A stretch of DNA of 64,000 nucleotides from Bacteroidales bacterium (GTDB lineage Bacteria > Bacteroidota > Bacteroidia > Bacteroidales > Lentimicrobiaceae). Where the stretch lies: the NCBI GenBank assembly GCA_016709025.1, contig JADJEQ010000010.1, positions 1 through 64,000 of the forward strand, given 5' to 3'. The position numbers were made by a program, and so were the translations under genes. The notes below the pieces were generated by a model. It did not search any database. It was not told the origin of the DNA and worked only from the letters and a program-made list of their open reading frames with translations. This document shows, piece after piece, positions 19,620 to 29,040 of this stretch (its first letter is position 1; each line of letters opens with the position of its first letter).

Positions 19620-20165
19620 GGATATGATGAATGACGAATGACGAATGACGAATGACGAATGACGAATGACGAATGTAGAATAATATTTACGATTTACGGT
19701 TTACGATTTACGAATACGTTACCTCGACTATGATTCAGGTCCCCTCGTCAATAAAGCAAAAAGTCCGATTTCCTTCTCCTTGAGGAGAAGGTGCCCGTAG
19801 GGCGGATGAGGTGGAGAGGGGTTCGGGGGTGAGGTAATACGAATGACGAATTTTGAATGACGCCCTTATACTCCGCTCAGGGTGACACACGAAACGAATA
19901 ACGAATGACTAATGAAGGATAAAATTTACGATTTACGGTTGACGATTTACGATTGCATTCGACCCGCGACTCCCTTCCCTTGTCTAATGACGAATATAGA
20001 ATGAAGAATGAATGAAAATTTACGGTTTACGATTGACATCATTCGTGAAGTTGCGTTTGTTTTTTTTGCCAACTGCAAATTGCCAACTGCCAACTGAATG
20101 ACGAATGACGAATTCAGAATGATGAATGTTGAATGAAGGATCAGGGTTGAGCCAAATTGACGAAT
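19620..20165. repeat. Composite repeat block B
   Basis: A TGACGAA array (19627-19680) leads into TTTACGAT octamers (about 19686-19712). A G/C-rich element at about 19718-19840 follows (ACCTC ... GAGGT ends, GGGCGGATGAGGTGGAGAGG core). Then come the CTCCGCTCAGGGTGACACACGAA word (19870-19893), more TTTACGAT units (19927-19952 and 20018-20035), GCCAACTGC words (20067-20096) and another GACGAAT array (20097-20120). AGCTAATCAGCTAAT words follow to about 20209. No gene is present. It mirrors block A at 16389-16735. Confidence 0.7.
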
Positions 20166-20298
20166 CATAACAATTAGCTAATCAGCTAATTATCGAATCA
20201 GCTAATTGTCATCGTTTAACTACTCTACCTCGGTTTTTCAGGGCAGCATTTGCATTCTTTCGTATGATTTTCGTATTATTGTTCTTAAATCCACCACT

Positions 20299-21270
20299 AT
20301 GAAACGGCTGATCTGCTTTTTTGTCACAGCAATTATACTATCTGCAAATATTTCCAATGCCCAGAAGCCCGGCTATGTGCTGGTGATTCATGGCGGAGCG
20401 GGCAATATAACTCCCGAAAGAATAACTCCTGAAAAAAAGGTTCTGTTTGAGCAAAAGCTTGAAGAAGCTCTGGCGGCAGGTGAAAAAGTCCTTTCAGCCG
20501 GTGGCTGTGCCCTGGATGCTGTGGTTGCTGCAGTTCAGGTGATGGAAGAATGCCCCCTGTTTAATTCCGGGAAAGGTGCTGTTTTTAATGCAGAAGGAAA
20601 GAATGAACTGGATGCTTCCATCATGGATGGCAAAACCATGAAAGCCGGTGCCGTGGCCGGTGTGATGACCATAAAAAGCCCTGTAGAAGCCGCCAGACGC
20701 GTAATTGATTCATCGGCCCATGTGATGTTGGCCGGCCGTGGTGCAGAGGAATTTGCACGGGTTCAGGGCCTTGAAATCGTTGACCCGTCTTATTTCTACA
20801 CCGAAGAAAGCTGGCAGGAGTATCTGAAAGTTAAAGCAAGAATAGAAACAGAAGGCCGGAAAGGTACCGTCGGTGCGGTAGCCCTTGATATGAAGGGGAA
20901 CCTGGCTGCGGCTACATCCACAGGCGGTATGATATACAAGAAATACGGCCGCATCGGCGATTCCCCTATCATTGGTGCGGGCACCTATGCAAACAACGAA
21001 AGCTGCGCTGTTTCGTGCACCGGTCATGGTGAATTCTTTATCCGAAACTCAGTGGCTTTTGATGTCTCTGCGCGGATGCTCTACCTGGGTGAAACTGTAG
21101 AAAAAGCTTCCGGATATATCATTAATGAAAAGCTAAAAAATCAAGGTGCCGCAGGAGGACTAATCGCATTGGATAAAGACGGAAATATTGCTATGCCATT
21201 CAATACAAATGGAATGTTCAGAGGTTATGTAAAGAAAGGGGAGAAGATTCAGGTGTATGTGTTCCGGTGA
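20299..21270 (+). CDS. Isoaspartyl peptidase / plant-type L-asparaginase (Ntn hydrolase)
   Basis: Hydrolyses isoaspartyl dipeptides and asparagine; the precursor cleaves itself to expose a catalytic threonine. The protein has 323 residues from ATG 20299, chosen because a signal peptide (MKRLICFFVTAIILSANISNA) starts there, so the enzyme is likely periplasmic. VIHGGAGNI opens the alpha subunit. The autocleavage site is KGTVGAVALD, with Thr190 as nucleophile; MIYKKYGRIGDSPIIGAGTYA and CTGHGE complete the active site. The C-terminus is a little short (...MFRGYVKKGEKIQVYVFR) but conserved. The gene is monocistronic and followed within a few bases by a GGCACAG repeat array. Confidence 0.9.
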   Translation: MKRLICFFVTAIILSANISNAQKPGYVLVIHGGAGNITPERITPEKKVLFEQKLEEALAAGEKVLSAGGCALDAVVAAVQVMEECPLFNSGKGAVFNAEGKNELDASIMDGKTMKAGAVAGVMTIKSPVEAARRVIDSSAHVMLAGRGAEEFARVQGLEIVDPSYFYTEESWQEYLKVKARIETEGRKGTVGAVALDMKGNLAAATSTGGMIYKKYGRIGDSPIIGAGTYANNESCAVSCTGHGEFFIRNSVAFDVSARMLYLGETVEKASGYIINEKLKNQGAAGGLIALDKDGNIAMPFNTNGMFRGYVKKGEKIQVYVFR

Positions 21271-21275
21271 TTTGG

Positions 21276-21972
21276 CACAGGGCACAGGGCGCAGGGCGCA
21301 GGGCATGGAACATAGAAGCATCCCTTTCCTACTTTTATTTTCTTTCTCCTAGTCTCCTTGTCCCCTTGTCCCCTTGTCTGATAAATCGTGGTAGGAAGTT
21401 ACCTGGAGTAGCACAGGGCGCAGGGCGCAGGGCAAAGAGCATGGAGCATAGAGCATGGACTTAACTGGGATATTTTCGTCTTCGAATCAACAGACAAGGG
21501 GACAAGGGGAAATGGGGACAAGGAGAACAAAAGCATTAAGCATGGGAGTAACACATTAAACTACCCTTAGCGTCCCGCTAAGGGTCTATAAAAGCTTCTC
21601 AATACACTAACATCTGAAGAATCAAGAAATCTCATGGCACAGAAAATCAGCACTCCTCTAGGCATCTACAAGATGAAGTACAATGTTTTGGAAATTAGTT
21701 GGGGGGGGGGGGGGGGCCCGCGGGGCTCCCGTCCTCTCCAAAAACTCAAAATGGAGTAAAATGCCTTTGGAAATTAGACATTAGACATTAGAAATTCTCT
21801 CAATCTCCATGTAATTCTCAGAAGACTCCGTCCCTTGCCCTCCCGTCCTGCCAAATTTCAAAATGTAGTAAAATGCCTTTGGAAATTAGACATTAGAAAT
21901 TAGAAATTCTCTCAATCTCCATGTAATTCTCAGCAAACTCCGTCCCTCGTCCCCTTCGTCCCCCGTCCCTTC
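21276..21972. repeat. Repeat-filled spacer with GGCRCAG arrays, G16 run and 114-bp direct repeat
   Basis: The spacer holds heptamer arrays GGCACAG/GGCGCAG (21276-21303 and 21413-21432), TTGTCCCC words (21357-21378) and ACAAGGGG words (about 21491-21520). A 16-base G homopolymer lies at 21701-21716. Two copies of a segment of about 114 bases follow (21726-21839 and 21840-21957), each containing TTGGAAATTAGACATTAGA and TCTCAATCTCCATGTAATTC. A partial third copy precedes the G run. No coding sequence is present. Confidence 0.7.
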
Positions 21973-22732
21973 TCAAATCATGGAAGGATCAAACACATTG
22001 ATAATCTCCGGATCCGGTTTAAAGGATACTTTTGCTTCAGCCTTTTCAGGATAATCCATCTGCGCCAGCAAATAGCGCATGGTTTCAATGCGGGCGGTTG
22101 GTTTGTGGTTGCCCTTTTACGATTACCCAGGGGTTGTTGGCACTGTGGGTGTGCAGAAACATTTCATTTTTGTAATTGGTAAACTCATCCCACATCTGCT
22201 GGGCTTTCAGGTCAACAGTGCTGAGTTTCCACATTTTCAAAGGGTTCTGGATACGGTCTTCGATGCGGACTTTCTGTTCAGTAATGTTGATTGAAAACCA
22301 GAATTTAATCAGAATAATACCGTCATCGAGCAACATTTGCTCAAAAAGCGGAGCCTGTTTCAGAAAAAGTTCATACTGCTCTTTGGTGCAAAAACCCATA
22401 ACCGGCTCAACCACTGCGCGGTTGTACCAACTTCGGTCGAAAAATACAATTTCACCGGGATTGGGCAGTTCTTTGATGTACCGCTGAAAGTACCACTGGC
22501 CTTTTTCTACATCATTTGGTTTGGGAAGTGCCACTACCCGCATGGCCCGTGGGTTAAGGTACCTCGTAAAACGGTATATGGCACCTCCTTTGCCGGCTGT
22601 ATCACGTCCTTCAAAAATAATGGCCAGCCTGAGCTGTTGATCCTGTATCCATTTCTGCAGCTTGATCAGCTCAATCTGCAATTCTCTCATCTCAGATTTA
22701 TACCTGTCGGCAGGTCTGGTAAGGTTTTTCAT
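21973..22732 (-). CDS. Polyphosphate kinase 2 family protein (frameshifted near C-terminus)
   Basis: PPK2 enzymes transfer phosphate between polyphosphate and nucleoside mono- or diphosphates in the cytoplasm. The Walker A loop is EGRDTAGKGG (residues 41-50). The lid and Walker B regions follow as RYLNPRAMRVVALPKP, WYFQRYIKELPNPGEIVFFDRSWYNRA and RIEDRIQNPLKMWKLSTVD. All are conserved PPK2 segments. A single-base change in a CCC run at 22112-22114 breaks the frame after WVIVKG. Correcting it yields NHKPTARIETMRYLLAQM and a natural stop at 21973, giving about 253 residues, the usual length. An indel is the simplest explanation. The PepSY-like gene lies immediately upstream (12 bases), possibly co-transcribed. 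Confidence 0.85.
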
Positions 22733-22744
22733 CCTTATACCAAA

Positions 22745-23194
22745 TTATTGAATCCGCTTTCCGGACTTATCAAAACGGACTTCCATTTCATTCCAATCCT
22801 TACTGTAAACATATACCTTGTAATTTTCAGCAGCACCCGGATACTCAACTTTCAAAACACTTCCTTTTTCCCAGGTACTGAATTCGCCTGATTTCAGGCT
22901 GTCGCGAACCGGTTGTGGAAGCTGATCGTAAAGGATGGAAGTTTCAGTACTCAGCCAGGCTCCTTTTTCATCAAAAAATGCATCATAATACTCAGTTCCG
23001 GTTTTAAAAGAGATCAGGATGGTTTTATCGATCCTGGACCAGCTTTCCTCGGAAGTGCCGGGATATTTTTTCTGAAAAGTGGTCTTTATTTCCGGTGCCA
23101 GCTTTTCGAGGCCATTGATCTGAGTCTGTGCATTGGCAGTAAAAAATACCGATACAAGCAATATGAATGCAAGTGCTTTCAGATTCGTTTTCAT
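22745..23194 (-). CDS. Periplasmic PepSY-like (beta-lactamase-inhibitor-like) protein
   Basis: A 149-residue secreted protein with signal peptide (KALAFILLVSVFFTANAQ). It has two PepSY-like alpha/beta repeats, each with a helix and a strand pair, for example KKYPGTSEESWSRIDKTILISF, YYDAFFDEKGAWLSTE and VLKVEYPGAAENYKVYVY. This matches the 'PepSY-like domain' proteins of Bacteroidota (PF11396), thought to bind peptides or to regulate proteases; no activity is established. It sits 12 bases upstream of PPK2 on the same strand. Confidence 0.75.
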   Translation of the reverse strand: MKTNLKALAFILLVSVFFTANAQTQINGLEKLAPEIKTTFQKKYPGTSEESWSRIDKTILISFKTGTEYYDAFFDEKGAWLSTETSILYDQLPQPVRDSLKSGEFSTWEKGSVLKVEYPGAAENYKVYVYSKDWNEMEVRFDKSGKRIQ

Positions 23195-23406
23195 AATAAA
23201 ATCTATTACTGTGATTTTTATACCGGTTGATCTGAATCACGATCCCTGGAAATGATGATCAGAGCAACTTTTAATGCGAATGTAACTCATTTTCAGGCAT
23301 ACAGAATGGGGCTGTAAAAAAATTTATCAACACCAAATTAACATCATAGTAGCAGATAATCAACGCATTGGTGTAGATTCATGATTTCATTGTATGTCAG
23401 ATGCGT

Positions 23407-25205
23407 TTATTGCAGGAAATGATTGAAAACAACTGCAGCTTTTGATTTGCCGATCACAGCTTCCAGCTCTTCCATCGTAGCCTGCCTGATGTTTTTTACC
23501 GATTTGAATTTGCGTAGCAACATCTGTGAAGTTGCCGGGCCAATGCCTTCAATGTCGCTCAGGCTGGTTTTGATGGTGCCTTTTTCACGCCGTTTGCGGT
23601 GATGGGTGATGCCAAAACGATGGGCTTCATCGCGCATTTGCTGGATCACTTTCAGGGTTTCGGATTTCTTGTCAAGATGCAGTGGAAGTGAATCGCCCGG
23701 GAAATAAAGTTCCTCAAGCCGTTTTGCAATGCCAACCAGTTGAATGGTGTTCTGAAGACCAAGTTTCTCAATGCTGATCATAGCCGAGCTGAGCTGCCCT
23801 TTTCCTCCGTCAATTAATACAAGTTGAGGCAATTCCTGTCCTTCCTCAAGCAGGCGGCTGTAGCGCCGGTATACCACCTCTTCCATTGAGGCAAAATCAT
23901 TGGGGCCTTCTACCGTTTTTATATTGAAATGGCGATAATCTTTCTTTTCCGGCCTGGCATTCCGGAACACCACCATGGCTGCAACCGGATATGACCCCTG
24001 GATATTTGAATTGTCGAAGCATTCCATATGAACCGGTTGCTCTTTCAACCCCAGATCCTTTTTCATGGTATCGAGAATTCGTTTTGTGCGCCTTTCGGGA
24101 TCAACGAGCTCTTTTTGCCGCTGTTTATCGAGCTGGTAATACTTTGCATTGCGTTCCGAAAGTTCAAGTAATTGTTTTTTGTCGCCTCTCTGCGGAACCG
24201 TGTAAGTGAGATCAGGCAACCTGAATTCGGGCATAAGGGGGACGATGATTTCTGCCACTCCACTGCTGAATCGCTGGTGAAGGTCGGCAATGGCCATGGT
24301 GAGCAATTCTTCGGTTGTTTCATCCAGTTTCTTTTTCAGCTCAACCGTATGTGACTGAATGATGGCACCCGAAGCGACTTTCACAAAATTTACATAGGCA
24401 GAATGTTCATCCTCAATAATAGAGAAGACGTCCACATTGTTGATGGACGGATTCACCACCAGCGACTTGCTCTGGAATCTGTCCAGCAATTCAATCTTCT
24501 CTTTTACCACATGGGCTTTTTCAAATTCAAAAGATTCCCCGGCGTATTGCTTCATAAGTGCGGTAAGCTGGTTTTTTACCATGCCGATGTTGCCCTTGAT
24601 GATTCCCCGGATGCCTTTGATGGTTTCGGTGTAGTCTTCCTCGCTCTGATGCCCTTCGCAGGGACCAAGACAGTTGCCGATGTGGTTCTCAAGACAGATT
24701 TTGAATTTCCCGGCTTTTATATTTTGTTGGGTCAGGTTCAGGTTGCAATTACGCAAAGGATATAACTGCCTGATCAGGTCGAGCAGGGTATTCATCAGTT
24801 TTACCGAAGCATAAGGCCCGAAATATTCACTGCCATCCTTTATCAGGTTGCGGGTCGGAAAACACGGGGGAAAGGTTCATTTTTGATGCAAATCCACGGG
24901 TAGGTTTTATCATCCTTCAACATGATGTTGTAACGCGGCTGGTACTCCTTGATCATGTTGTTTTCAAGCAGCAGGGCATCGGATTCACTCTCAACTGCAA
25001 TCCATCGGATATCAGCGATCTTTGCAACCAATACCCTTACCTTCCCCGGGAGCGAAGCATTTTTATTGAAGTAGGAAAGAACCCTTTTTTTCAGATTCTT
25101 CGCTTTCCCGATGTAAATGATCTTCCCATCCTTATCGAAATACTGATACACTCCAGGGTTAGAGGGTAGTGTCTTCAGTATGGAGGAGTGAGGTGAAGAT
25201 TTCAT
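23407..25205 (-). CDS. uvrC: Excinuclease ABC subunit C, one frameshift
   Basis: UvrC makes the two incisions around bulky lesions in nucleotide excision repair together with UvrAB. The N-terminal GIY-YIG nuclease domain is clear (GVYQYFDKDGKIIYIGKAKNLKKRV, interrupted here for brevity at residues 18-42). A UVR UvrB-binding helix follows (about EFEKAHVVKEKIELLDRFQS), then the RNase H-like domain with ECFDNSNIQGSYPVAAMVVF and LVLIDGGKGQL. A helix-hairpin-helix tail ends the chain (DIEGIGPATSQMLLRKF). The frame breaks at about 24860, where one missing C after GTGTTTT separates two open frames; the joined length of about 599 residues is normal. Since loss of uvrC is rare, a sequencing indel is likely. 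Confidence 0.92.
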
Positions 25206-25350
25206 TTTGTGAAGCTCAAAGTTGAAAGTTCAAAGCTAAAGTAAAAAGCCCGGGCGGTTGGGAAAAATTCAAAAAAGCCGGATATTCATTTAAGCCAGAC
25301 GTCAAAAAAAAAAAATTAATGAACGATTTAAACCTTTTATGAAAGCTACA

Positions 25351-25732
25351 TTAGTTCTGGTGTTCCGGATCAATTGTCTGAGCCATTTTCTTTTGAACAA
25401 TTGATCCAAGTATTTTTCTAAGCTGGTCAGATTCATCAATCAGCCAGTCTATCTCCTCAGAACTTCCAACATTAACAACAGTTCTTTTGATAACTCTTAA
25501 CCAATAGTTGGATTCACGCATTTCCTTAAGTGAAATCTTAACTTTATAGATGAAATCCGGCGTTGTACAGGATCCTTGACTCTCTTCGTAATTTGCACCA
25601 GATGAAGTAGATGATTTAATAAGTTGATGTTTGATGATCTTATTCTCAATTGAATTGTCAAGCTTTCTGCTCAGTTAAATAACATCAACAGCAAATTTGG
25701 TAATCTTTCAGGATTAAATCATAAGTTGCCAT
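25351..25732 (-). pseudogene. Decayed S23-type four-helix-bundle protein
   Basis: Translating the minus strand gives MATYDLILK, then after a frame change KITKFAVDVI, a TAA stop (25675-25677) and LSRKLDNSIENKIIKHQLIKS. It continues with TSSGANYEESQ, DFIYKVKISLKEMRESNYWL and a normal TAA at 25351-25353. These words match the four-helix-bundle family first found in 23S rRNA intervening sequences (S23 proteins). The frame change near 25712 and the in-frame stop mean that no full protein is made. Copies outside rRNA genes are common in Bacteroidota; their function is unknown. Confidence 0.75.
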
Positions 25733-25944
25733 TTTAATTCATGTGTTTAATTATAAATATGTTATTTAAAATAAATGACTTTCACTCATTAAATCACAAA
25801 TTTAATAATAAAAGACACCATCTTATAAGCGTAATTTCAAATTAACTTTAGGCTTTAAAGATACTTATTTAACAATTCACGGATTCCATCGTAGCTGATC
25901 TTTAATTTGAATGCACTTTAAGCTTTGCACTTTAAGCTTTGAGC

Positions 25945-27006
25945 TTAATCTTCCCTCATATGGTTGAACCCTTGTGCCTCAATCGGATACATGCTTCCTC
26001 CGTTGCTGATAAGGTATTCCCCCTCCGCTTTTTCAAGCATGTGACCGATGATGTGAATGTCTTTGATTGACTTCACCTTTTCAAAATCGTTTACATCCAC
26101 CGTAAACAGCAGTTCGTAGTCCTCACCTCCGTTCATGGCTGCGGTGGTCGGGTCAATCTGAAACTCTGCAGCGATGTCTGCCGTAACCACATCAACAGGG
26201 ATTTTGTCTTCAAAAATCCGGCAACCCAGGCCGGAGTCTTTGGCGAGGTGAAGCACCTCACTGGCCAGCCCATCTGAAATATCAATCATCGCGGTGGGTT
26301 TTACACCGGCTTCCCTCAGTTTAACAAGCACATCCACCCTTGCTTCCGGTTTAAGCTGGCGTTCAAGAACATAATCGTTACCTTCGAGCTCAGGTTGCAT
26401 CTGAGGATTGGCTTTATATACCTGTTTCTCCCTTTCAAGCAGCAACAGACCGATGTAGGCACCTCCCAGGTCCCCGCTCACGCAGATCAGGTCGTTTTCG
26501 CGGGCAGTGCTGCGATATACAACGTCTTCCTTTTTTACTTTGCCGATAACTGTTATTGACAGGAACAAGCCCGAAACGGAAGAAGTAGTGTCACCACCAA
26601 CAAGGTCAACTTTGTATTTTTCGCATGCCAGGCGGATACCAGCATACAATTCATCGAGTGCTTCTACTGAGAAGCGGTTTGATACGGAAATCCCAACCAG
26701 CATTTGTGTAGCTGTTCCGTTCATGGCTACGATATCGGATATATTTACTACTGCTGCCTTATAACCCAGGTGTCTCAGCGGGGTATAGGTCAGGTCAAAA
26801 TGAACCCCTTCAACCAGCAGATCTTTGGAAACCAGGGTAACAGAGTCGCCATTGTCGATGACCGCTGCATCGTCACCGACGCCTTTTAGTGTGCTTTTGT
26901 GGAAGATTTTTATTCCGGAAGTCAGGTGATCGATCAGGCCGAATTCGCCCAGGGCTGAAAGTTCGGTACGTTGCGGAGTGGTGTTGTCTGTCATGGTTTG
27001 ATTCAT
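25945..27006 (-). CDS. thiL: Thiamine-monophosphate kinase
   Basis: Phosphorylates thiamine monophosphate to thiamine pyrophosphate with ATP, the last step of cofactor synthesis in the cytoplasm. The AIRS/PurM-like two-domain fold is evident: FGLIDHLT and GVGDDAAVI near residues 22-50, then SKDLLVEGVHFDL, a metal-binding VNISDIVAMNGT, and LVGGDTTSS. The C-terminal domain has AMIDISDGLASEVLHLAKDSG and NGGEDYELLF. The length of 353 residues is normal. The gene is divergent from the suf operon and has a TACCTTTG -7 element at 27021-27028. Its 3' end is followed immediately by AAGCTTAAAGTGC repeats. Confidence 0.93.
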   Translation of the reverse strand: MNQTMTDNTTPQRTELSALGEFGLIDHLTSGIKIFHKSTLKGVGDDAAVIDNGDSVTLVSKDLLVEGVHFDLTYTPLRHLGYKAAVVNISDIVAMNGTATQMLVGISVSNRFSVEALDELYAGIRLACEKYKVDLVGGDTTSSVSGLFLSITVIGKVKKEDVVYRSTARENDLICVSGDLGGAYIGLLLLEREKQVYKANPQMQPELEGNDYVLERQLKPEARVDVLVKLREAGVKPTAMIDISDGLASEVLHLAKDSGLGCRIFEDKIPVDVVTADIAAEFQIDPTTAAMNGGEDYELLFTVDVNDFEKVKSIKDIHIIGHMLEKAEGEYLISNGGSMYPIEAQGFNHMRED

Positions 27007-27020
27007 TTAAATAAGGGGTG

Positions 27021-27028
27021 CAAAGGTA
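27021..27028 (-). promoter_or_regulatory. -7 element for thiL
   Basis: Minus-strand TACCTTTG, an exact TAnnTTTG match 14 bases upstream of the thiL start at 27006. Confidence 0.5.
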
Positions 27029-27382
27029 AACATTATCAGCGGGCTGATTTCATTATTGGACCGAAGCTGAATTTTCAGGATTGCTGATTGATCAGAAATG
27101 AGACCATGAAATCGCACATTATCAGACTATTTATCGATTACAATCACTCAATGTTATGTTTTATGTGATAGCGATCGGGTTGTCCGACCAATTCACATGA
27201 AACAGAGGTCGTACCTCAATTTACCGCATGCCTCATTTCTAAACAAGCAAAGTATTGCAACTTATCCCCCTGCCGGTTGTTATATTTTCAGGAAATGCAG
27301 TACCGGCCTGATTTGCTTACTTTATGTCATTATCCGGCAAGTTTGCAATTGGTCATGGGTTTCCTGACAGGCGAAATATTCG

Positions 27383-27425
27383 TATATTTGCGGCTTGTCT
27401 TAATTTAATCTAATTAAGTACTTAA
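27383..27425 (+). promoter_or_regulatory. suf operon promoter and 12-bp palindrome
   Basis: TATATTTG (27383-27390) matches the -7 consensus TAnnTTTG; a GTTTC near 27359-27363 could be the -33 box at the usual spacing. Downstream, in the leader, TTAAGTACTTAA (27414-27425) is a perfect 12-base palindrome 15 bases before sufB. Its position after the likely transcription start suits a repressor or an Rrf2/IscR-like regulator site, but no regulator gene is nearby and the site is unproven. Confidence 0.5.
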
Positions 27426-27440
27426 ATAAGCCTAAGGGCG

Positions 27441-28889
27441 ATGGAAAAAGACCAGAACAACATACTCGAAGAAGTAACCCAGGGTGACTATAAATACGGC
27501 TTTTACACTGATATTGAAATGGATACAGCCCCCATGGGGCTAAATGAAGATACTGTAAGGTTTATTTCAGCAAAAAAGAATGAACCGGAATGGCTGTTGC
27601 AATACAGGTTGGATGCATACCACAAATGGCTTGGTATGACCGAACCCACCTGGGCGCATCTGCATCATCCGCCGATCAATTATCAGGAGATCATTTATTA
27701 TGCTGCGCCAAAACGTAAAAAGGAACTGACCAGCCTCGATGAAGTTGATCCTGAATTGGTTGCCACCTTCAATAAACTCGGCATCTCACTCGAAGAGCAG
27801 AAACGCCTCAGCGGGGTAGCCGTGGATGCCGTAATTGATTCCGTTTCAGTGAAAACAACTTTTTCTGAAACGCTTGAAAAACAGGGAATTATATTCTGTT
27901 CATTCAGCGAAGCAGTGCAAAAAGTACCAGACCTCGTAAAACAATACCTGGGAACTGTCGTACCCTCAGACGATAACTACTTCGCTGCTTTGAATTCAGC
28001 GGTATTCAGCGATGGTTCTTTCTGTTACATCCCGAAAGGGGTTCGCTGCCCCATTGAGCTTTCGACCTATTTCCGCATCAACGCAGCCAATACCGGTCAG
28101 TTTGAACGCACCCTGATCATCGGTGATGAAAACAGTTATGTCAGTTACATGGAAGGCTGTACCGCACCCATGCGCGACGAGAACCAGCTCCATGCGGCCA
28201 TTGTTGAAATTATTGCCCTTAAAGAAGCCGAAGTCAAATACTCCACCGTTCAGAACTGGTATCCGGGGAATAAAAAGGGTGAGGGCGGGATTTACAATTT
28301 CGTCACCAAAAGGGGGATCTGTAAAGGAAACAATTCAAAAATATCCTGGACACAGGTTGAAACCGGCTCGGCCATCACCTGGAAGTATCCAAGTGTAGTG
28401 CTGATGGGAGATCATTCGGTAGGTGAGTTTTATTCGGTTGCCGTTACCAACAACTATCAGCAGGCCGACACCGGCAGCAAGATGATTCACCTTGGAAAGA
28501 ATACGAAAAGTACCATCATTTCGAAAGGGATTTCAGCCGGCCACAGCAGCAACAGTTACCGCGGGCTGGTTAAAATGACCAAACGGGCAGAAAATTCCCG
28601 GAATTTTTCTCAATGCGATTCGCTGTTACTCGGCGATAAATGCGGTGCACATACATTCCCATACATCAAAACAGAGAACAAAACCTCAATCGTTGAGCAC
28701 GAGGCAACCACTTCAAAAATTTCCGATGACCAGTTGTTCTACTGCAATCAGCGTGGTATCAGCACCGAGAGTGCAATTGGCTTGATTGTTAATGGCTACG
28801 CCCGTGAAGTGCTCAAACAATTGCCGATGGAATTTGCTGTTGAAGCACAGAAGTTGCTGTCAATCAGCCTGGAAGGAAGCGTCGGTTAG
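27441..28889 (+). CDS. sufB: Fe-S cluster assembly scaffold SufB
   Basis: SufB, with SufC and SufD, forms the SufBC2D scaffold on which sulfur from SufS/SufE and iron are assembled into clusters in the cytoplasm. The 482-residue chain is of normal length. Recognisable segments are SVSVKTTFSETLEKQGIIF, LNSAVFSDGSFCYIPKGV, the beta-helix core with SYMEGCTAPMRDENQLHAA, and the C-terminal DKCGAHTFPYIKTENKT and SDDQLFYCNQRGIS, which contain the conserved cysteine and histidine sites. It is the first gene of the suf operon, 51 bases after the -7 element, and divergent from thiL. Confidence 0.96.
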   Translation: MEKDQNNILEEVTQGDYKYGFYTDIEMDTAPMGLNEDTVRFISAKKNEPEWLLQYRLDAYHKWLGMTEPTWAHLHHPPINYQEIIYYAAPKRKKELTSLDEVDPELVATFNKLGISLEEQKRLSGVAVDAVIDSVSVKTTFSETLEKQGIIFCSFSEAVQKVPDLVKQYLGTVVPSDDNYFAALNSAVFSDGSFCYIPKGVRCPIELSTYFRINAANTGQFERTLIIGDENSYVSYMEGCTAPMRDENQLHAAIVEIIALKEAEVKYSTVQNWYPGNKKGEGGIYNFVTKRGICKGNNSKISWTQVETGSAITWKYPSVVLMGDHSVGEFYSVAVTNNYQQADTGSKMIHLGKNTKSTIISKGISAGHSSNSYRGLVKMTKRAENSRNFSQCDSLLLGDKCGAHTFPYIKTENKTSIVEHEATTSKISDDQLFYCNQRGISTESAIGLIVNGYAREVLKQLPMEFAVEAQKLLSISLEGSVG

Positions 28890-29010
28890 AAGTAAAAAGC
28901 CTAAAGAAAAAAGTAAAAAGTTTAAACCTGCCCACCGGCAGGCCGGGTTCAAAAAAAGAAGGTATTGGAAATTAGAAATTAGAAATTAGAAATTTTCTTT
29001 CTTCCAGGAC
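28890..29010. repeat. AAGTAAAAAG and ATTAGAA repeats inside the suf operon
   Basis: Directly after the sufB stop come AAGTAAAAAGCC/AAAGTTTAAA units, a CCTGCCCACCGGCAGG hairpin word (28926-28941) and three ATTAGAAA units (28972-28995). They form a 151-base gap within an otherwise compact operon. Confidence 0.5.
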
Positions 29011-29040
29011 TTCTCAAAAACTAAAACAACCAAACAAACC

